Of a DNA stretch of 64,000 nt, positions 33,560-43,215 are shown piece after piece. This DNA comes from Eonycteris spelaea (taxonomy: Eukaryota; Chordata; Mammalia; Chiroptera; Pteropodidae). The notes under the pieces are model-generated. The model saw only the letters and a program-made list of their open reading frames with translations, did no database searches and was not told where the DNA came from. The stretch spans positions 5,735,001 to 5,799,000 of the forward strand of contig PUFA01000062.1 in the NCBI GenBank assembly GCA_003508835.1. Reading direction: 5' to 3'. Numbering within the stretch: the first letter of the stretch is position 1; each line of letters starts with the position of its first letter. Both the position numbers and the translations under genes were made by a program.

Positions 33560-33670
33560 ATTTGAAAATGAGGAAACAGGGTTAAAAACTTATCCAGTGT
33601 CGTAAATATAGGAAACCCCTGAGCTGGGCAGCCTGGTTCAGAAGCTGTACTCTACTTCTAGGCCATGTCC
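33560..33670 (-). repeat. MIR SINE fragment, antisense
   Basis: Words 'aaatgaggaaacagggtt' and 'gagctgggcagcctggttca' follow the antisense MIR order. Confidence 0.65.
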
Positions 33671-33671
33671 C

Positions 33672-33805
33672 TCTCAATGTGGTTGCACATTTATCTTCCA
33701 GTAAACTGTAGGCTCCCTGGGAAAGAGTGACATTGTATTCCTAGTGCCCAGCCTAGTCAAGAACATGTGTTCCGTAAACATGTCTAGGAGGAATGAAATT
33801 TGTTG
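33672..33805 (+). repeat. L2 LINE 3' end, sense
   Basis: Words 'gtaaactgtaggctccctgg' (33702) and 'attcctagtgcccagcctag' (33737) mark the L2 3' terminus. Diverged. Confidence 0.7.
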
Positions 33806-33884
33806 GACAGTTTTCAGAGGCAAAATCAAAGCTCATTAACCCTTATGGATATGAATATGCAATAGAGATCAAGCTAAGCCCCTA

Positions 33885-33990
33885 ATTTTAAAGACAAAAA
33901 AACTAAGGCCCTAAAAAGTTAAGTGATTTATCTATGACCAGCCAGTTAATAGCAGAAACAGAACTAAAGTTTAGGTCTCTTGACGAGTAA
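33885..33990 (-). repeat. MIR SINE fragment, antisense
   Basis: Words 'aaaaaactaaggccctaaaa' and 'agttaagtgatttatctatg' fit the antisense MIR core. Confidence 0.65.
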
Positions 33991-35262
33991 ATCACTAAAA
34001 GAATCAAAATCATAAAGGTTTTGGATTAACAAATGCTTGTATCTCTTTCTATCTTAAAGCTGTTTTTTTTCTAGTCATGGGATGTTGGTGATTAGGGGAG
34101 GAAAACTTTGTCCTGGTCATAGTAGAGCTGGAGGAGACCCTAGGGATGGGCTTCAGGGGAGGATCTTTGACGTCCAAAATACCCTTAAGTGTTACCAGTT
34201 GGCAAACTATAAAGTGCCCATTAACAAACATTATCACTAACAGTATCGCCTGATTCCCATGAATTATCTCTTTCTTTCATAGAGCTTAAACTAGGAGGCA
34301 ATAAACTACAGCTTCAGCCCCATTCCAAGCCCAAGAATAAATAGGATATAATAAAAGAGTCCCAATTCAATAATCAGATGACTTATATCAACATGTATGT
34401 CTAATCCTTTCTAACCTGATTCTAGCAACTGGCTCCTTTTTTTTGTGAGACCAAATCCTCACATATAACCCAATTCTGATTCGACTCGACATTGTTCCTT
34501 ATCGGGCATAAGATACGATCTTGATAATTGGCTTATGGCAAAATACAGGAATAGAAAACACCTGATTTACTGCTGCCCCCATACCCCTCACCTCCACAGA
34601 GCTCTTTCCTGAAGAGCCAAGAAGCATCTTCGAGATCTTCCTCTAGGAAACCACTGCACTCAAGAGGAAGCCATTAGTTTACTCCTTTAAGGATCTGTTA
34701 CTTGCTCCATTCTATTTTGTTTTCTCTCCCGAAGGAACTAGAGTTCTATCAGTTCATAGGTCTTGCTACTTGTCAAATTACCTTTCTGATGCTGAGTGCT
34801 GCCTGCACATCTGAGATGTATCTCTATAGAAGACACAGCCTGTTCTCTCTTCCCTGAAGGAGTAATTTAGTAGAGGTCTCTTGGGGTCAAAGCCAGGGGG
34901 CAAACATATATTGCATTCAGAATTCAGGGAAAGTTAGAGGAATGTATGAAGTATAAGAAAAAGAAAAATAAAAAGTATTAACTTTGTAAAGCCAGAAAAA
35001 ATAATTTGAGGAAAACCATAAGCAGAAATTGGGAAACAGCATGCAAAGAGAATTAGAAAGCAGAGGAGACAAGACTATGATGTAACAGATCAAGTAAGTT
35101 GATAATGGGTGCTGAGTAGGAGAGAATATATAATCCATCATATTTTTCTCATTATTGCGAGGAAGCTCAGAGACAAGTTTAGTATCTAATAACAGTAATT
35201 ATACTAGCTCTCATAACTAGGCTATTTGTTCTCACCTTCCTTTAGAGGCTGAAATTTTTTTG
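33991..35262. other. Unique sequence
   Basis: No repeat family or gene recognised. The Tyr/Phe/Leu-rich 74-codon minus frame at 34917-35141 comes from A-rich sequence. Confidence 0.45.
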
Positions 35263-35265
35263 TTT

Positions 35266-35283
35266 GAAAATATGAGGTATGTC
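35266..35283 (+). repeat. L1 target-site duplication, left copy
   Basis: The 18-bp word 'gaaaatatgaggtatgtc' is repeated exactly at 36468-36485. A perfect 18-bp direct repeat bounding a 3'-anchored L1 is the mark of target-primed insertion. Confidence 0.95.
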
Positions 35284-36467
35284 AGAGGGCCAATAGACAT
35301 ATGAACAGATGCTCAATGTAACTAATCACTGGAGTAATGCAAATTAAAACTACAATGAGATATCATCTCACACCTGTCAAAATGGCCATCATCAATAAAT
35401 CAATAAACAACAAGTATTGGTGAGGATGTGGAGAAAAAGGAACCCTTCTGCACAGTTGGTGGGATTGCAAATTGGTGTAGCCACTATGGAAAACAGTATG
35501 GAGATTTATCAAAAAATTAGAAATAGAACTACCTTTTGACCCAGCAATTTCCACTTCTGGATATTTATTCAAAGAAATCCAAAATACTAATTTGAAAAGA
35601 TACATGCACCCCTATGTTCACTGCAGTATTATTTACAATAGCCGAGAAGATATGGACACAATATAAATGCCCATCAATAGATGATTGGATAAAGAAGAGG
35701 TGGTACATATATACAATGGAATATTACTTGGCCATAAAAAAGAATGAAATCTTACCATTTGTCACAACATGAGTGAACCTGAAAGGTATTATGCTAAGTG
35801 AAATAAGTCAGACAGAGAAAGACAAATATCATATGATCTCACTTATATGTGGACTCTAAAGAACAAAATAAATGAAAAACAAAAACAAAAACAGAAACAA
35901 AACAGAAACAGCTTCATACATGCAGGGAACAAGCTGATGGTTGCCAGATGGAAGGGAGGTTGGCAGTCTGGGTAAAAAAGTGGAAGGGATTAAGAAGTAC
36001 AAATTTGAAGTTGCAAAATAGTCATGGAGATATAAATTAAAGCATAAGTAATATAGTCAATTATATGGTAATAACTATGTATAATGCCAGGTAGGTACTA
36101 GACTAGTTGAAATCACTTTGTAAATTATACAAATGTCTAACCACTATGCTGTACACCTGAAACTAATATAAAATAATATTGAATGTCAACTGTAATTGAA
36201 ATTTTTTTTAAAGGGGAGAAGGTGAAGGGGAATAAGAGGTTCTAATTTCCAGGTATAAAACAAATAAGTCATGGGAATGTAATGTACAGCATAGGGAATA
36301 TAGCCAATAATGTTGTGATACTATAGCATTGTATGGTGTCTGATGGTTGCTGGACTTATCATGGTGATCACTTCTTTAAGTATATAAATGTTGAATAACT
36401 ATGGTGTACATCTGAAACTAATATAATATCATGTTAGCCATATTTTAATAAAAATATTTTCAAAAGA
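35284..36467 (+). mobile_element. 5'-truncated L1 LINE with two tandem 3' UTRs
   Basis: Starts in L1 ORF2 right after the duplication ('ggccaatagacatatgaac'), then the ORF2 end ('tgacccagcaatttccactt' at 35538), then a first 3' UTR (about 36021-36200) with 'ctatgctgtacacctgaaac', a T/A-rich spacer, and a second related 3' UTR (36268-36465) with 'ctatggtgtacatctgaaac' and a terminal 'ttttaataaaaatatttt'. About 1.18 kb long; the missing 5' end is the usual truncation. The copy is younger than the other L1s here, as its duplication is still perfect. The ORF2 part has stops. Confidence 0.92.
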
Positions 36468-36485
36468 GAAAATATGAGGTATGTC
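36468..36485 (+). repeat. L1 target-site duplication, right copy
   Basis: Exact match to 35266-35283. It follows the second, not the first, 3' UTR, so both tails belong to one inserted unit. Confidence 0.95.
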
Positions 36486-36659
36486 TAAATATTCACACAT
36501 TATATATGTATTAATTTTACAATTTTTATTTACAATAAGAATGGATCTGTCCTTAGCTAAAAACCTATAGAACTTTAGACATCCATCTGGAAGGAGAATT
36601 TTAAAAAGTAGCAAGAAATGAAAGACAAGAAAGCTTCTGTTAATCCTCCTCTCTCAATA

Positions 36660-36830
36660 CAGCTCAACATGTCTTTATTGGGTATTGAATATATGTTGAG
36701 CTCTGAATTGGATGCTGTGAAGAACATAAAATTGAAGAGGTACCCCATGCCCTTTTGGAGATTATCATCTTCTTGGGGAGACTGACTGTATAGAAATATA
36801 ATAGATTATAGAAAACATGTGACTCATTAA
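36660..36830 (-). repeat. L2-like fragment, antisense
   Basis: Words 'gtctttattgggtattgaat' and 'gcccttttggagattatcat' fit the antisense L2 entry loosely. Confidence 0.5.
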
Positions 36831-36849
36831 GGATATGCAGTGTGAGTGA

Positions 36850-36918
36850 GAGGTAAACCTCTGTTGTCTTAAGCCATTGAGATTCTGTGGTAGTCGTTAC
36901 ATGGCATACCCTAACCCG
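36850..36918 (+). repeat. MLT1-type LTR 3' end
   Basis: 'aaacctctgttgtcttaagc', 'cattgagattctgtggtag' and 'ttacatggcataccctaacc' are the MLT1 3' terminal words. Only about 70 bp remains. Confidence 0.75.
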
Positions 36919-36919
36919 G

Positions 36920-37105
36920 TGTGTCTCAGAGTATGGCTCCCACACCAGCAGCAGCAGCTAAGCCTTTGTTAGTATTGAAAATTCTCAGGCCCCACTCCAG
37001 ATGTACTGAATCAGAAACTCTGGGGTGGGGCCCAGGGATCTATATTTTAACAAGCATGTCAGGTGACTCTGGTATGCTAAAGTTTGAGAAACTCCAACCA
37101 CAATA
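36920..37105 (-). mobile_element. MER5A hAT-type DNA transposon
   Basis: Nearly full-length non-autonomous element. The minus strand carries 'ctcaaactttagcatacc', 'gggccccaccccagagtttc' and 'tgattcagtacatctgg'. It abuts the MLT1 end. Confidence 0.9.
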
Positions 37106-37359
37106 TTCTTTGCTACAGATGCCTTCACACTTCCCCATCTTCTTCCATCTATATAGCACAGGACCAGATCCTTACACACATCTGAAGAGTAGCATTCAAA
37201 ATGAAGACACCCTACTCAAGCTCTAAACATTGTTCCCTTTACAAAAGTTTTAGACTCAAATGTTTAAGCAAGAGGCCTTGTTTAAAATGGTATCAGCTTA
37301 AGTGAACATGACCTAAGCATCCTGAAAGAGGTGAATTACAAGAACAAAAATGACCACAG

Positions 37360-37605
37360 TTGTTGATCATTCCCTATGTGTTAGTTGATTTACTTACCCC
37401 CAACCTTTACACATCCAAAAAGGGGTGGGGGGGGAACCTAAAGAAGACAAAATTATCATTCTCAATTTACAGAGGAAAAGTTGGAAGTTGAGGCACTCAA
37501 GTAGCTTTCCCAAGTCCCCACAGTTTGTAAATGGTAGTCAAAGTTGAATCCAAATCTGTCTGACCCCAGAGCCTATGCCTTTCACCACTCACCTTCATTA
37601 AAGAA
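37360..37605 (-). repeat. MIR SINE, antisense
   Basis: Words 'gaagacaaaattatcattct' , 'caatttacagaggaaaagtt' and 'ctgaccccagagcctatgcc' fit antisense MIR. A G run at 37425-37433 sits within it. Confidence 0.75.
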
Positions 37606-38135
37606 ATGAGCTATTTTCTGAGTGCCTGCGAACACAGAGGCCCAAGTCAACCCCCTCATCATATTACCAGCCCTACTGCCAATTTGTTGGGTGTCATTTC
37701 ATCATTATGCCTTTAGTGAGTTTTGGGGGTTTTTTTTTTTGCTTGAGAAATGAGAGATTCTGCTACTTACCACCCACTTACCTGTGAGCTGGAATGAATT
37801 GAGGTATGTAAAACTTTAGAGAACTAAGGCTGAAAAGTGTATTAAATAGTATTATTACAAGTAGCAATAAATCAGGTTAAAAAATGTAACATGCAAGTTG
37901 GAACATCAACTGGAATTAAGTGCCATAAATATAAAAGAACCCAAGGCATGTGGTTCTTTGAATCTAACAGTAAAATGCTTAACCTAAATTTTAGATTAAC
38001 AAGGCACCCAAACAGCCACCTTAGAAAGGCATAATTTGAGAAGGTTGGGGCAGGGTAATCACTGGGAATGTTTGGAAAAAGTGGCTAATCTTATATATAT
38101 CTCTAATGTTTTTAAAGAAAAATTATAGTAGTAGT
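37606..38135. other. Unique sequence
   Basis: Nothing recognised apart from a T run at 37730-37740. Confidence 0.4.
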
Positions 38136-38139
38136 TTTT

Positions 38140-38415
38140 AAAATTTGATGGGTTACTATGTGCCAGAAACAGTTTCTAAGCTCTTTACATTATTAATTTA
38201 TTTGCTCTTCACAATAATTTTATGAAGTAAGTCATATCACTATCCTCCATTTTAAAGACAGATTTTTTTTTTTTTTAAACCGAGCAACAGAGTGTACATA
38301 AGTTTTTAACCTGAGAAACAGAGGTTACGTGGCTTTTTAAACTAAGGAAGAGAGGTCACATAACTGATAAGTGACAAAGCCAGAATAAGAATTTAGGCAG
38401 CCTGGCTCCAGAGGG
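38140..38415 (-). repeat. MIR SINE with an internal triplication, antisense
   Basis: Antisense MIR from 'ggttactatgtgccagaaac' to 'agcctggctccagagggt'. Its core is present three times as 31-bp units at 38272-38302, 38303-38333 and 38334-38364, after a T run at 38263-38276. Confidence 0.8.
38272..38364 (+). repeat. Three tandem 31-bp copies of the MIR core
   Basis: Each unit starts TTTTTAA(A) and carries a degraded 'gagaaacagaggttac' word. The units are equal in length with no gap between them and are roughly three-quarters alike. The third is the one that continues into normal MIR sequence. Confidence 0.85.
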
Positions 38416-38955
38416 TATGTATAGTCGACCGCAATGTTTAGGCTAGTATTTATATGTTGATAAATTACAATTTTTTAAGTCTCTTCTTCTTCTGTCATTA
38501 ACTTGTACCGTTTACCCTTCTCTGTCTTTTTGCCATCATTTTCTCTGGCAAGGCTCAGACTCCAGCAGTAGTTCAATGAATGTTGCAATAAACTATAACA
38601 AAACAAAACACCACCGCAATGCCCATGATCTTTTCATTCTTTACAAATGAGGCCATCTAGACAGGAATGTTAATAAGCAAGTTTATGTCAAGAAATCTCA
38701 AAACAACAAGTATTTTCCATGACACAAAGTAAAACAAAAGGAACGCTGAGTTTACTTACATATCAATTCTTTGGCTCAGTAACAACCCTTGCTCTTCGCA
38801 GCCTCACATGCTTCCTTCCTCCCACAATTCTCAGTCGATTTCTCTTATCTAAAAACTCTGCCCCAAATTGATGCCTTCTAGATAACTTTCTCAATGTAAT
38901 TCCATTTCAAAGTATTTAGAGTTGGTCAAATTCTTAGAAATCAATTCAGTTGATC
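38416..38955. other. Unique sequence
   Basis: Nothing recognised. Confidence 0.4.
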
Positions 38956-38959
38956 CCAT

Positions 38960-39165
38960 GAAGCCCCAAGAAGTAAGCATCTTGCCCAGCATTACTCAGT
39001 GAGTTAGTGCATAGCTGAGTTCTGAACTGCAGACCTGCCCTGGGCCTGACTTCGGAAACATCCCTGAATCTGAACAGGAAATCAGAACGTGGGCCCTGCA
39101 AACCAACAGACCTTCCTGCTAGTCCCAGTTTCACCACTTACTAAAAGTGTGAGCTCAAAAATTGT
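38960..39165. repeat. Two MIR fragments facing each other
   Basis: 38960-39050 is antisense MIR ('catcttgcccagcattactc', 'tgcatagctgagttctgaac'). 39105-39165 is the start of a sense MIR ('agtcccagtttcaccactta'). About 60 bp of unrelated sequence lies between. Confidence 0.6.
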
Positions 39166-39514
39166 TTAATCAGACACTACTATCATACAAATATTGAAAT
39201 ACAGTTACTTACAAAGGGTATATGACTGTATACTTAGAAAAGCCAAAGAAATTCATTAAAAGCCTATTTATATTCATAGATAATCTTTTATCTCTCCTGA
39301 TGCATGATACACATGCAAAAATTAATAATATTCCTGAATACCAATAATAACCAGTTATAATGTTTAAATAAGTTCTTCTCAAATAGCTACCAAAAATATA
39401 TAGATTTAGCAAGTGATATACCTTACTTATCTTTTGAGAGATAATTTGGTTTTATAGAAGGAAAATATTCTGCTTCCAACTGGAAAAATTAGAAATATAA
39501 AGAATGCCTGACTC

Positions 39515-40420
39515 TTCACGTTCTTTTAATGCAATCCCAGTCAAAAGCCCAACAAGATGTTTACTAGTATTTTGCAAAATTAAAATAAAATTTGTCTGGA
39601 AAAACAAATGGATGAAAATTATAAGTAACATTTTTGAAAGAGATGAGCAAGTATGAAAGACTATTTTCGTCAGATAGTAAAATATAGTATAAAACAAAAT
39701 CAGAACAATGTGTTAGTTCTAATATAAAACTAGACATGCACACGAATGGGCCTACATGAGAAGTTTCTTATGTATAAAAATGCAATATATGACATGGAAA
39801 TTTAAAATATTTATATAAATGATGTTATACTGTCTCGTTAGAAATTGGAAAAGAGAAATAAACTTAATCTATACATATCTCACACAGAACCCAAAAGAAT
39901 TCCAAATGTTCTTCGAATTAAAGAAAAAATAAAAACAAAACCTAGCACAAAGAAGATCTAATAATAATCAAATATCAAGAAGACTAATAACTTCAAAAGT
40001 TTGAGAAAAGATGATATTTCTCTATATGAGACAGCTTTTCTTTAAAAAAATCAAAACTATAAACATTAAAATAAAAAGGTAAATAAACTAAGAAAACAGT
40101 TTCAATAAAAATGCAAATGGTCATTTTTATACCATCTTTCCAAAAGCCTGTTCAAATCACTTTTTGAATGATGGTGAAATAAAACTAAAACAAATTATAT
40201 AAAGAGCTCCCATACATGGATAAGAACAATTAGGCAAAGGACAAAACATACACAATTCATGTTAAAAGAGACAAAATTAAGAAACAGGTCTATGGAAAAA
40301 TATTAACTCACTATTAATCAAAGAAATGCAAATTAAAGCAATAATGGGACACCATTTTCCAACTGTAAAATTTATAAATACTGTTTTTCAAGTAAAACAC
40401 TCATTGTTGGTAAGGTCATA
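39515..40420 (+). mobile_element. Decayed L1 ORF2, sense
   Basis: Follows the downstream half of L1 ORF2: 'atgcaatcccagtcaaaagc' (39530), 'gtctggaaaaacaaatggat' (39594), and near the end 'ctattaatcaaagaaatgca' (40311). Full of stops and deletions; no 3' UTR recognised. Confidence 0.75.
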
Positions 40421-40671
40421 ATGAAACTATGCACTCCTTTATTTATGATATCTAGGTAGGAAACACAAATACTTAAGCCATATCAATGAACTTCAACTAT
40501 GTAAAAAATCTTTTAAAATTGGAAAAACCGTAAGACATTTGCAGTGGTGTTATAATTTTTAATACAAATTTTGAGGATTTTCTAAGTGTCTCAGTATATT
40601 CTACCTCTAGAAAGCTCTGCTTTACTCTCTGATCTGCTGCTTCCTCACCTTCAGGCACCTCATTGTCTCTC

Positions 40672-40673
<2 letters not shown>

Positions 40674-40715
<42 letters not shown>
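40674..40715 (+). repeat. (GT)n microsatellite
   Basis: About 21 uninterrupted TG units. It splits the end of an L2-like sequence. Confidence 0.97.
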
Positions 40716-40717
<2 letters not shown>

Positions 40718-40719
40718 AC

Positions 40720-40805
40720 GCACGCTGTCTCTATCATGTCTCTAGCCTTTGGCACAGGGCCTGGCACAATCATTGAATGAATGAATGAATCACTGAATGA
40801 ATGAG
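40720..40805 (+). repeat. L2 LINE 3' terminus with (GAAT)n tail
   Basis: 'ggcacagggcctggcacaat' followed by 'cattgaatgaatgaatgaat' is the L2 3' end and its tetranucleotide tail. Confidence 0.8.
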
Positions 40806-41150
40806 ACATCGTGTTAAAGAGCGGCAGATTGTGTAAGTGTGGCTCTTGATGAAAAGCGAACCTATTAATTTGCTAATTATAAAAATTATGTCGCAACTCA
40901 GAAAATGCTTCAGGATAGCAGCACAAAGTGGGGAAAAACAGAATACATAATGGCACATATATTATGATTGTAACTAGATAATAGTTTTAGGCACATGAAC
41001 AAACCCTGGAAAACAACATGTAGATTTATTGATTTTTGTTGGAGTCTTAGTATTGTGGATGTTTCAGGTTTGTTTTTTTTTTTCTAGCTTTAAAAAGCAT
41101 ATTAATTTTTCTCTTTTTACAATTATAAAAAGGCAGGGGAAAAATTCACA
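40806..41150. other. Unique sequence
   Basis: Nothing recognised. Confidence 0.4.
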
Positions 41151-41154
41151 GGCC

Positions 41155-41390
41155 TTGAGTCAGAATACTTGGGTACCTGTCTTGGCTCTACTATTTAATA
41201 GTTTTCTGACCTTGGACAAGCTACTGGAACTCCTTGAGTCTCAGTTTCCTCATCTATTAAATGGGGACTATAATAGCTACCTCTCAGAGTTGTTGTGAGG
41301 TATAAATGGCATAACGCATGTGAAAGAATTTTATAAACTATAAAGTGTTATATGAATATGATGCCATTGTTATTAAAGTTGCCCCTATTT
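41155..41390 (+). repeat. MIR SINE, nearly complete, sense
   Basis: All sense landmarks are present: 'tctgaccttggacaagctac' (41205), 'tgagtctcagtttcctcatc' (41235), 'taaatggggactataatagc', 'gttgttgtgaggtataaatg'. Confidence 0.93.
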
Positions 41391-41712
41391 CCTAGGAGAA
41401 ATAAGCTTTTTATTTCATCCAAATGTTTACATTTAGTCATTTACATATAATGCGCAAGCAATACCCAAGTCCTAGAAATGCACACGATTCTGTGTTTCAT
41501 GAGCTAATATATTAAACCAGCCCTAAGCACTGGCCTATCAGGAAGTAGTGGATTTCCAGCTGGACTTATGAAAGGGACCTATCAGATCCTGGGGATGAAA
41601 CCCAAAGGGAAGTGGTTTTCCCAAGTAATCAGATAAGGAAAGTCACAGAAAATCGATCACCAACTTTTAAATGTTAATTACTTGATTTTAACAAACAAAA
41701 CAAAAAAAATAA
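41391..41712. other. Unique sequence
   Basis: Nothing recognised. Confidence 0.4.
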
Positions 41713-41714
41713 GG

Positions 41715-42075
41715 AAGAAGTCCCCCACCCATTCCCGTCCCTGTTCACCCAGCCAGTCCTTTTCCTTTCAGATGGTGACTATCATTGCTGTATTATGTGT
41801 CATTCTAGGGTATTTTATGCATATGTAAGCAAGCAAAGATGTGTTATTTTTTCCTTTTTGAAAAATTGAACTGTAGATCTTGGTGCTATGTACATACCAA
41901 TACATAAAGAGTTCCTTATGATTTATTTATTGTTTGTTCATTTTTGTTTGTTTTGTTTTGTTTTGTAGCAGTGTTTTATTTCATTGAATGGATATACCTT
42001 ATTGATTTTATTTTATCAGTCCCCTTCAAAAGAACATCCAGGTCATTTTTCACCATTTGCTGTCTTGAAGGAAGG
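41715..42075 (-). mobile_element. Old L1 3' UTR and ORF2 end, antisense
   Basis: Words 'gggtattttatgcatatgta' (41808), 'accaatacataaagagttcc' (41897), 'tttcattgaatggatatacc' (41979) and 'catccaggtcatttttcacc' follow the antisense L1M order. Contains a (TTTTG) run at 41949-41967. Confidence 0.8.
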
Positions 42076-42274
42076 AATGTCTCATCCTGCCTTAAGCAGT
42101 GACGATGAGGTACACAGGTGCATTAGGTCCTGAGTGGCCATTTAGAGAGCATTTTGTTTGCTTCCCTTCCCAACAACCAATTAGGCCTTTGCAATCTACT
42201 CGCTTTTCTTGCTCTGGATCAAAACCACATAGTCAGGAGGATCTATTTCAGTTAGGCCTTTTCTTAAAAGTCAA

Positions 42275-42455
42275 TATAATGCTGTAGTTGAGTCTGAAGC
42301 CACGCTACCTGGGTTCAAGCGCTGGCACCTCCCACTTATTCAAATTCTCTCTACCACAAAATGAGGATAATAACAGTATACACCTCACAAGACTTTATAC
42401 AGCTTAAGTGAGTTAATGTATATATATCAGTGGCCCTTATTATGTCTAGCTCTTT
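42275..42455 (+). repeat. MIR SINE, sense
   Basis: Words 'gagtctgaagccacgctacc', 'tgggttcaagcgctggcacc', 'aaaatgaggataataacagt' follow sense MIR. Confidence 0.8.
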
Positions 42456-42529
42456 CAGAGGGTATTTGGGAAGAAGCAACCAAAACAATAAAGGTATTTT
42501 TATCTAAATAAATTATTATGTCTTAAATC

Positions 42530-42700
42530 GGTGGTTTTCAAAAGGTGATCTATAGACCAACAATATAACCTGGGAACTTCAGAGAAATGCAAACCTCCTG
42601 AATCAGAATTCGGGATGGGACCTAGCGATCTGGGTTTTAACAAGCCCTCTAGGTAATTCTGAAGCATGCTATGGTTTAAGAACCATTGTTCTAAAATGTA
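42530..42700 (-). mobile_element. MER5A hAT-type DNA transposon
   Basis: Minus strand reads 'aatggttcttaaacc', 'gagggcttgttaaaacccag', 'ttctgattcaggaggtttgc'. Most of the element is present. Confidence 0.9.
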
Positions 42701-42868
42701 GGGTTTGGCAAGGGAGGGCTGTGTCAAACCATATTTAGATCGTGGAACACAAGCAAATCATGTTGTTCGAGGGACGTCATGAATTGATGATACTGAATTT
42801 CATTCATTTTACTAGTGGAAAAATATGCCCATATTTTTTGTATGTTGTTTTCTGCATCTCAAAATACA

Positions 42869-42907
42869 ACATACATACATGCATACATACATACATACAT
42901 ACATACA
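42869..42907 (+). repeat. (ACAT)n microsatellite
   Basis: Nine or so ACAT units with one G-containing variant near 42881, followed by TA-rich sequence. Confidence 0.95.
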
Positions 42908-43124
42908 CACGTATATATACAACTGCTTTCTTTTAAATCACATTTCCAGTCTTCCGTTAGCATTTGTTTGCTACTAGGTCAGTAACACTGATAGATTAAA
43001 TGGTAGCAGGTGCCAATATTTTAATTTTAAAATATAGAGAAAAATTCAAAATTGAAAAAAGTCTAACTTGAACTCACTCTATAATCACAAAATGGGATTT
43101 AATCATTATGATTAACTTTAGCCA

Positions 43125-43215
43125 CTGTTTTCATTTGTTTATTCATTCAGCAAACATTTTCTGAGCATGGACTATACTGTCAAAACTCTGCTGAACACTA
43201 GTTCTAGTGAATGAG
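43125..43215 (-). repeat. L2-type 3' end, antisense
   Basis: 'tttattcattcagcaaacat' with 'tttctgagcatggactatac' is the antisense L2 entry. Confidence 0.65.

Noticed and set aside
35876..35912. A-rich AAAAAC repeats as a possible separate poly(A) tail inside the L1
   Set aside because: L1s of this type have an A-rich variable stretch after ORF2; the sequence continues as L1 3' UTR on the other side.
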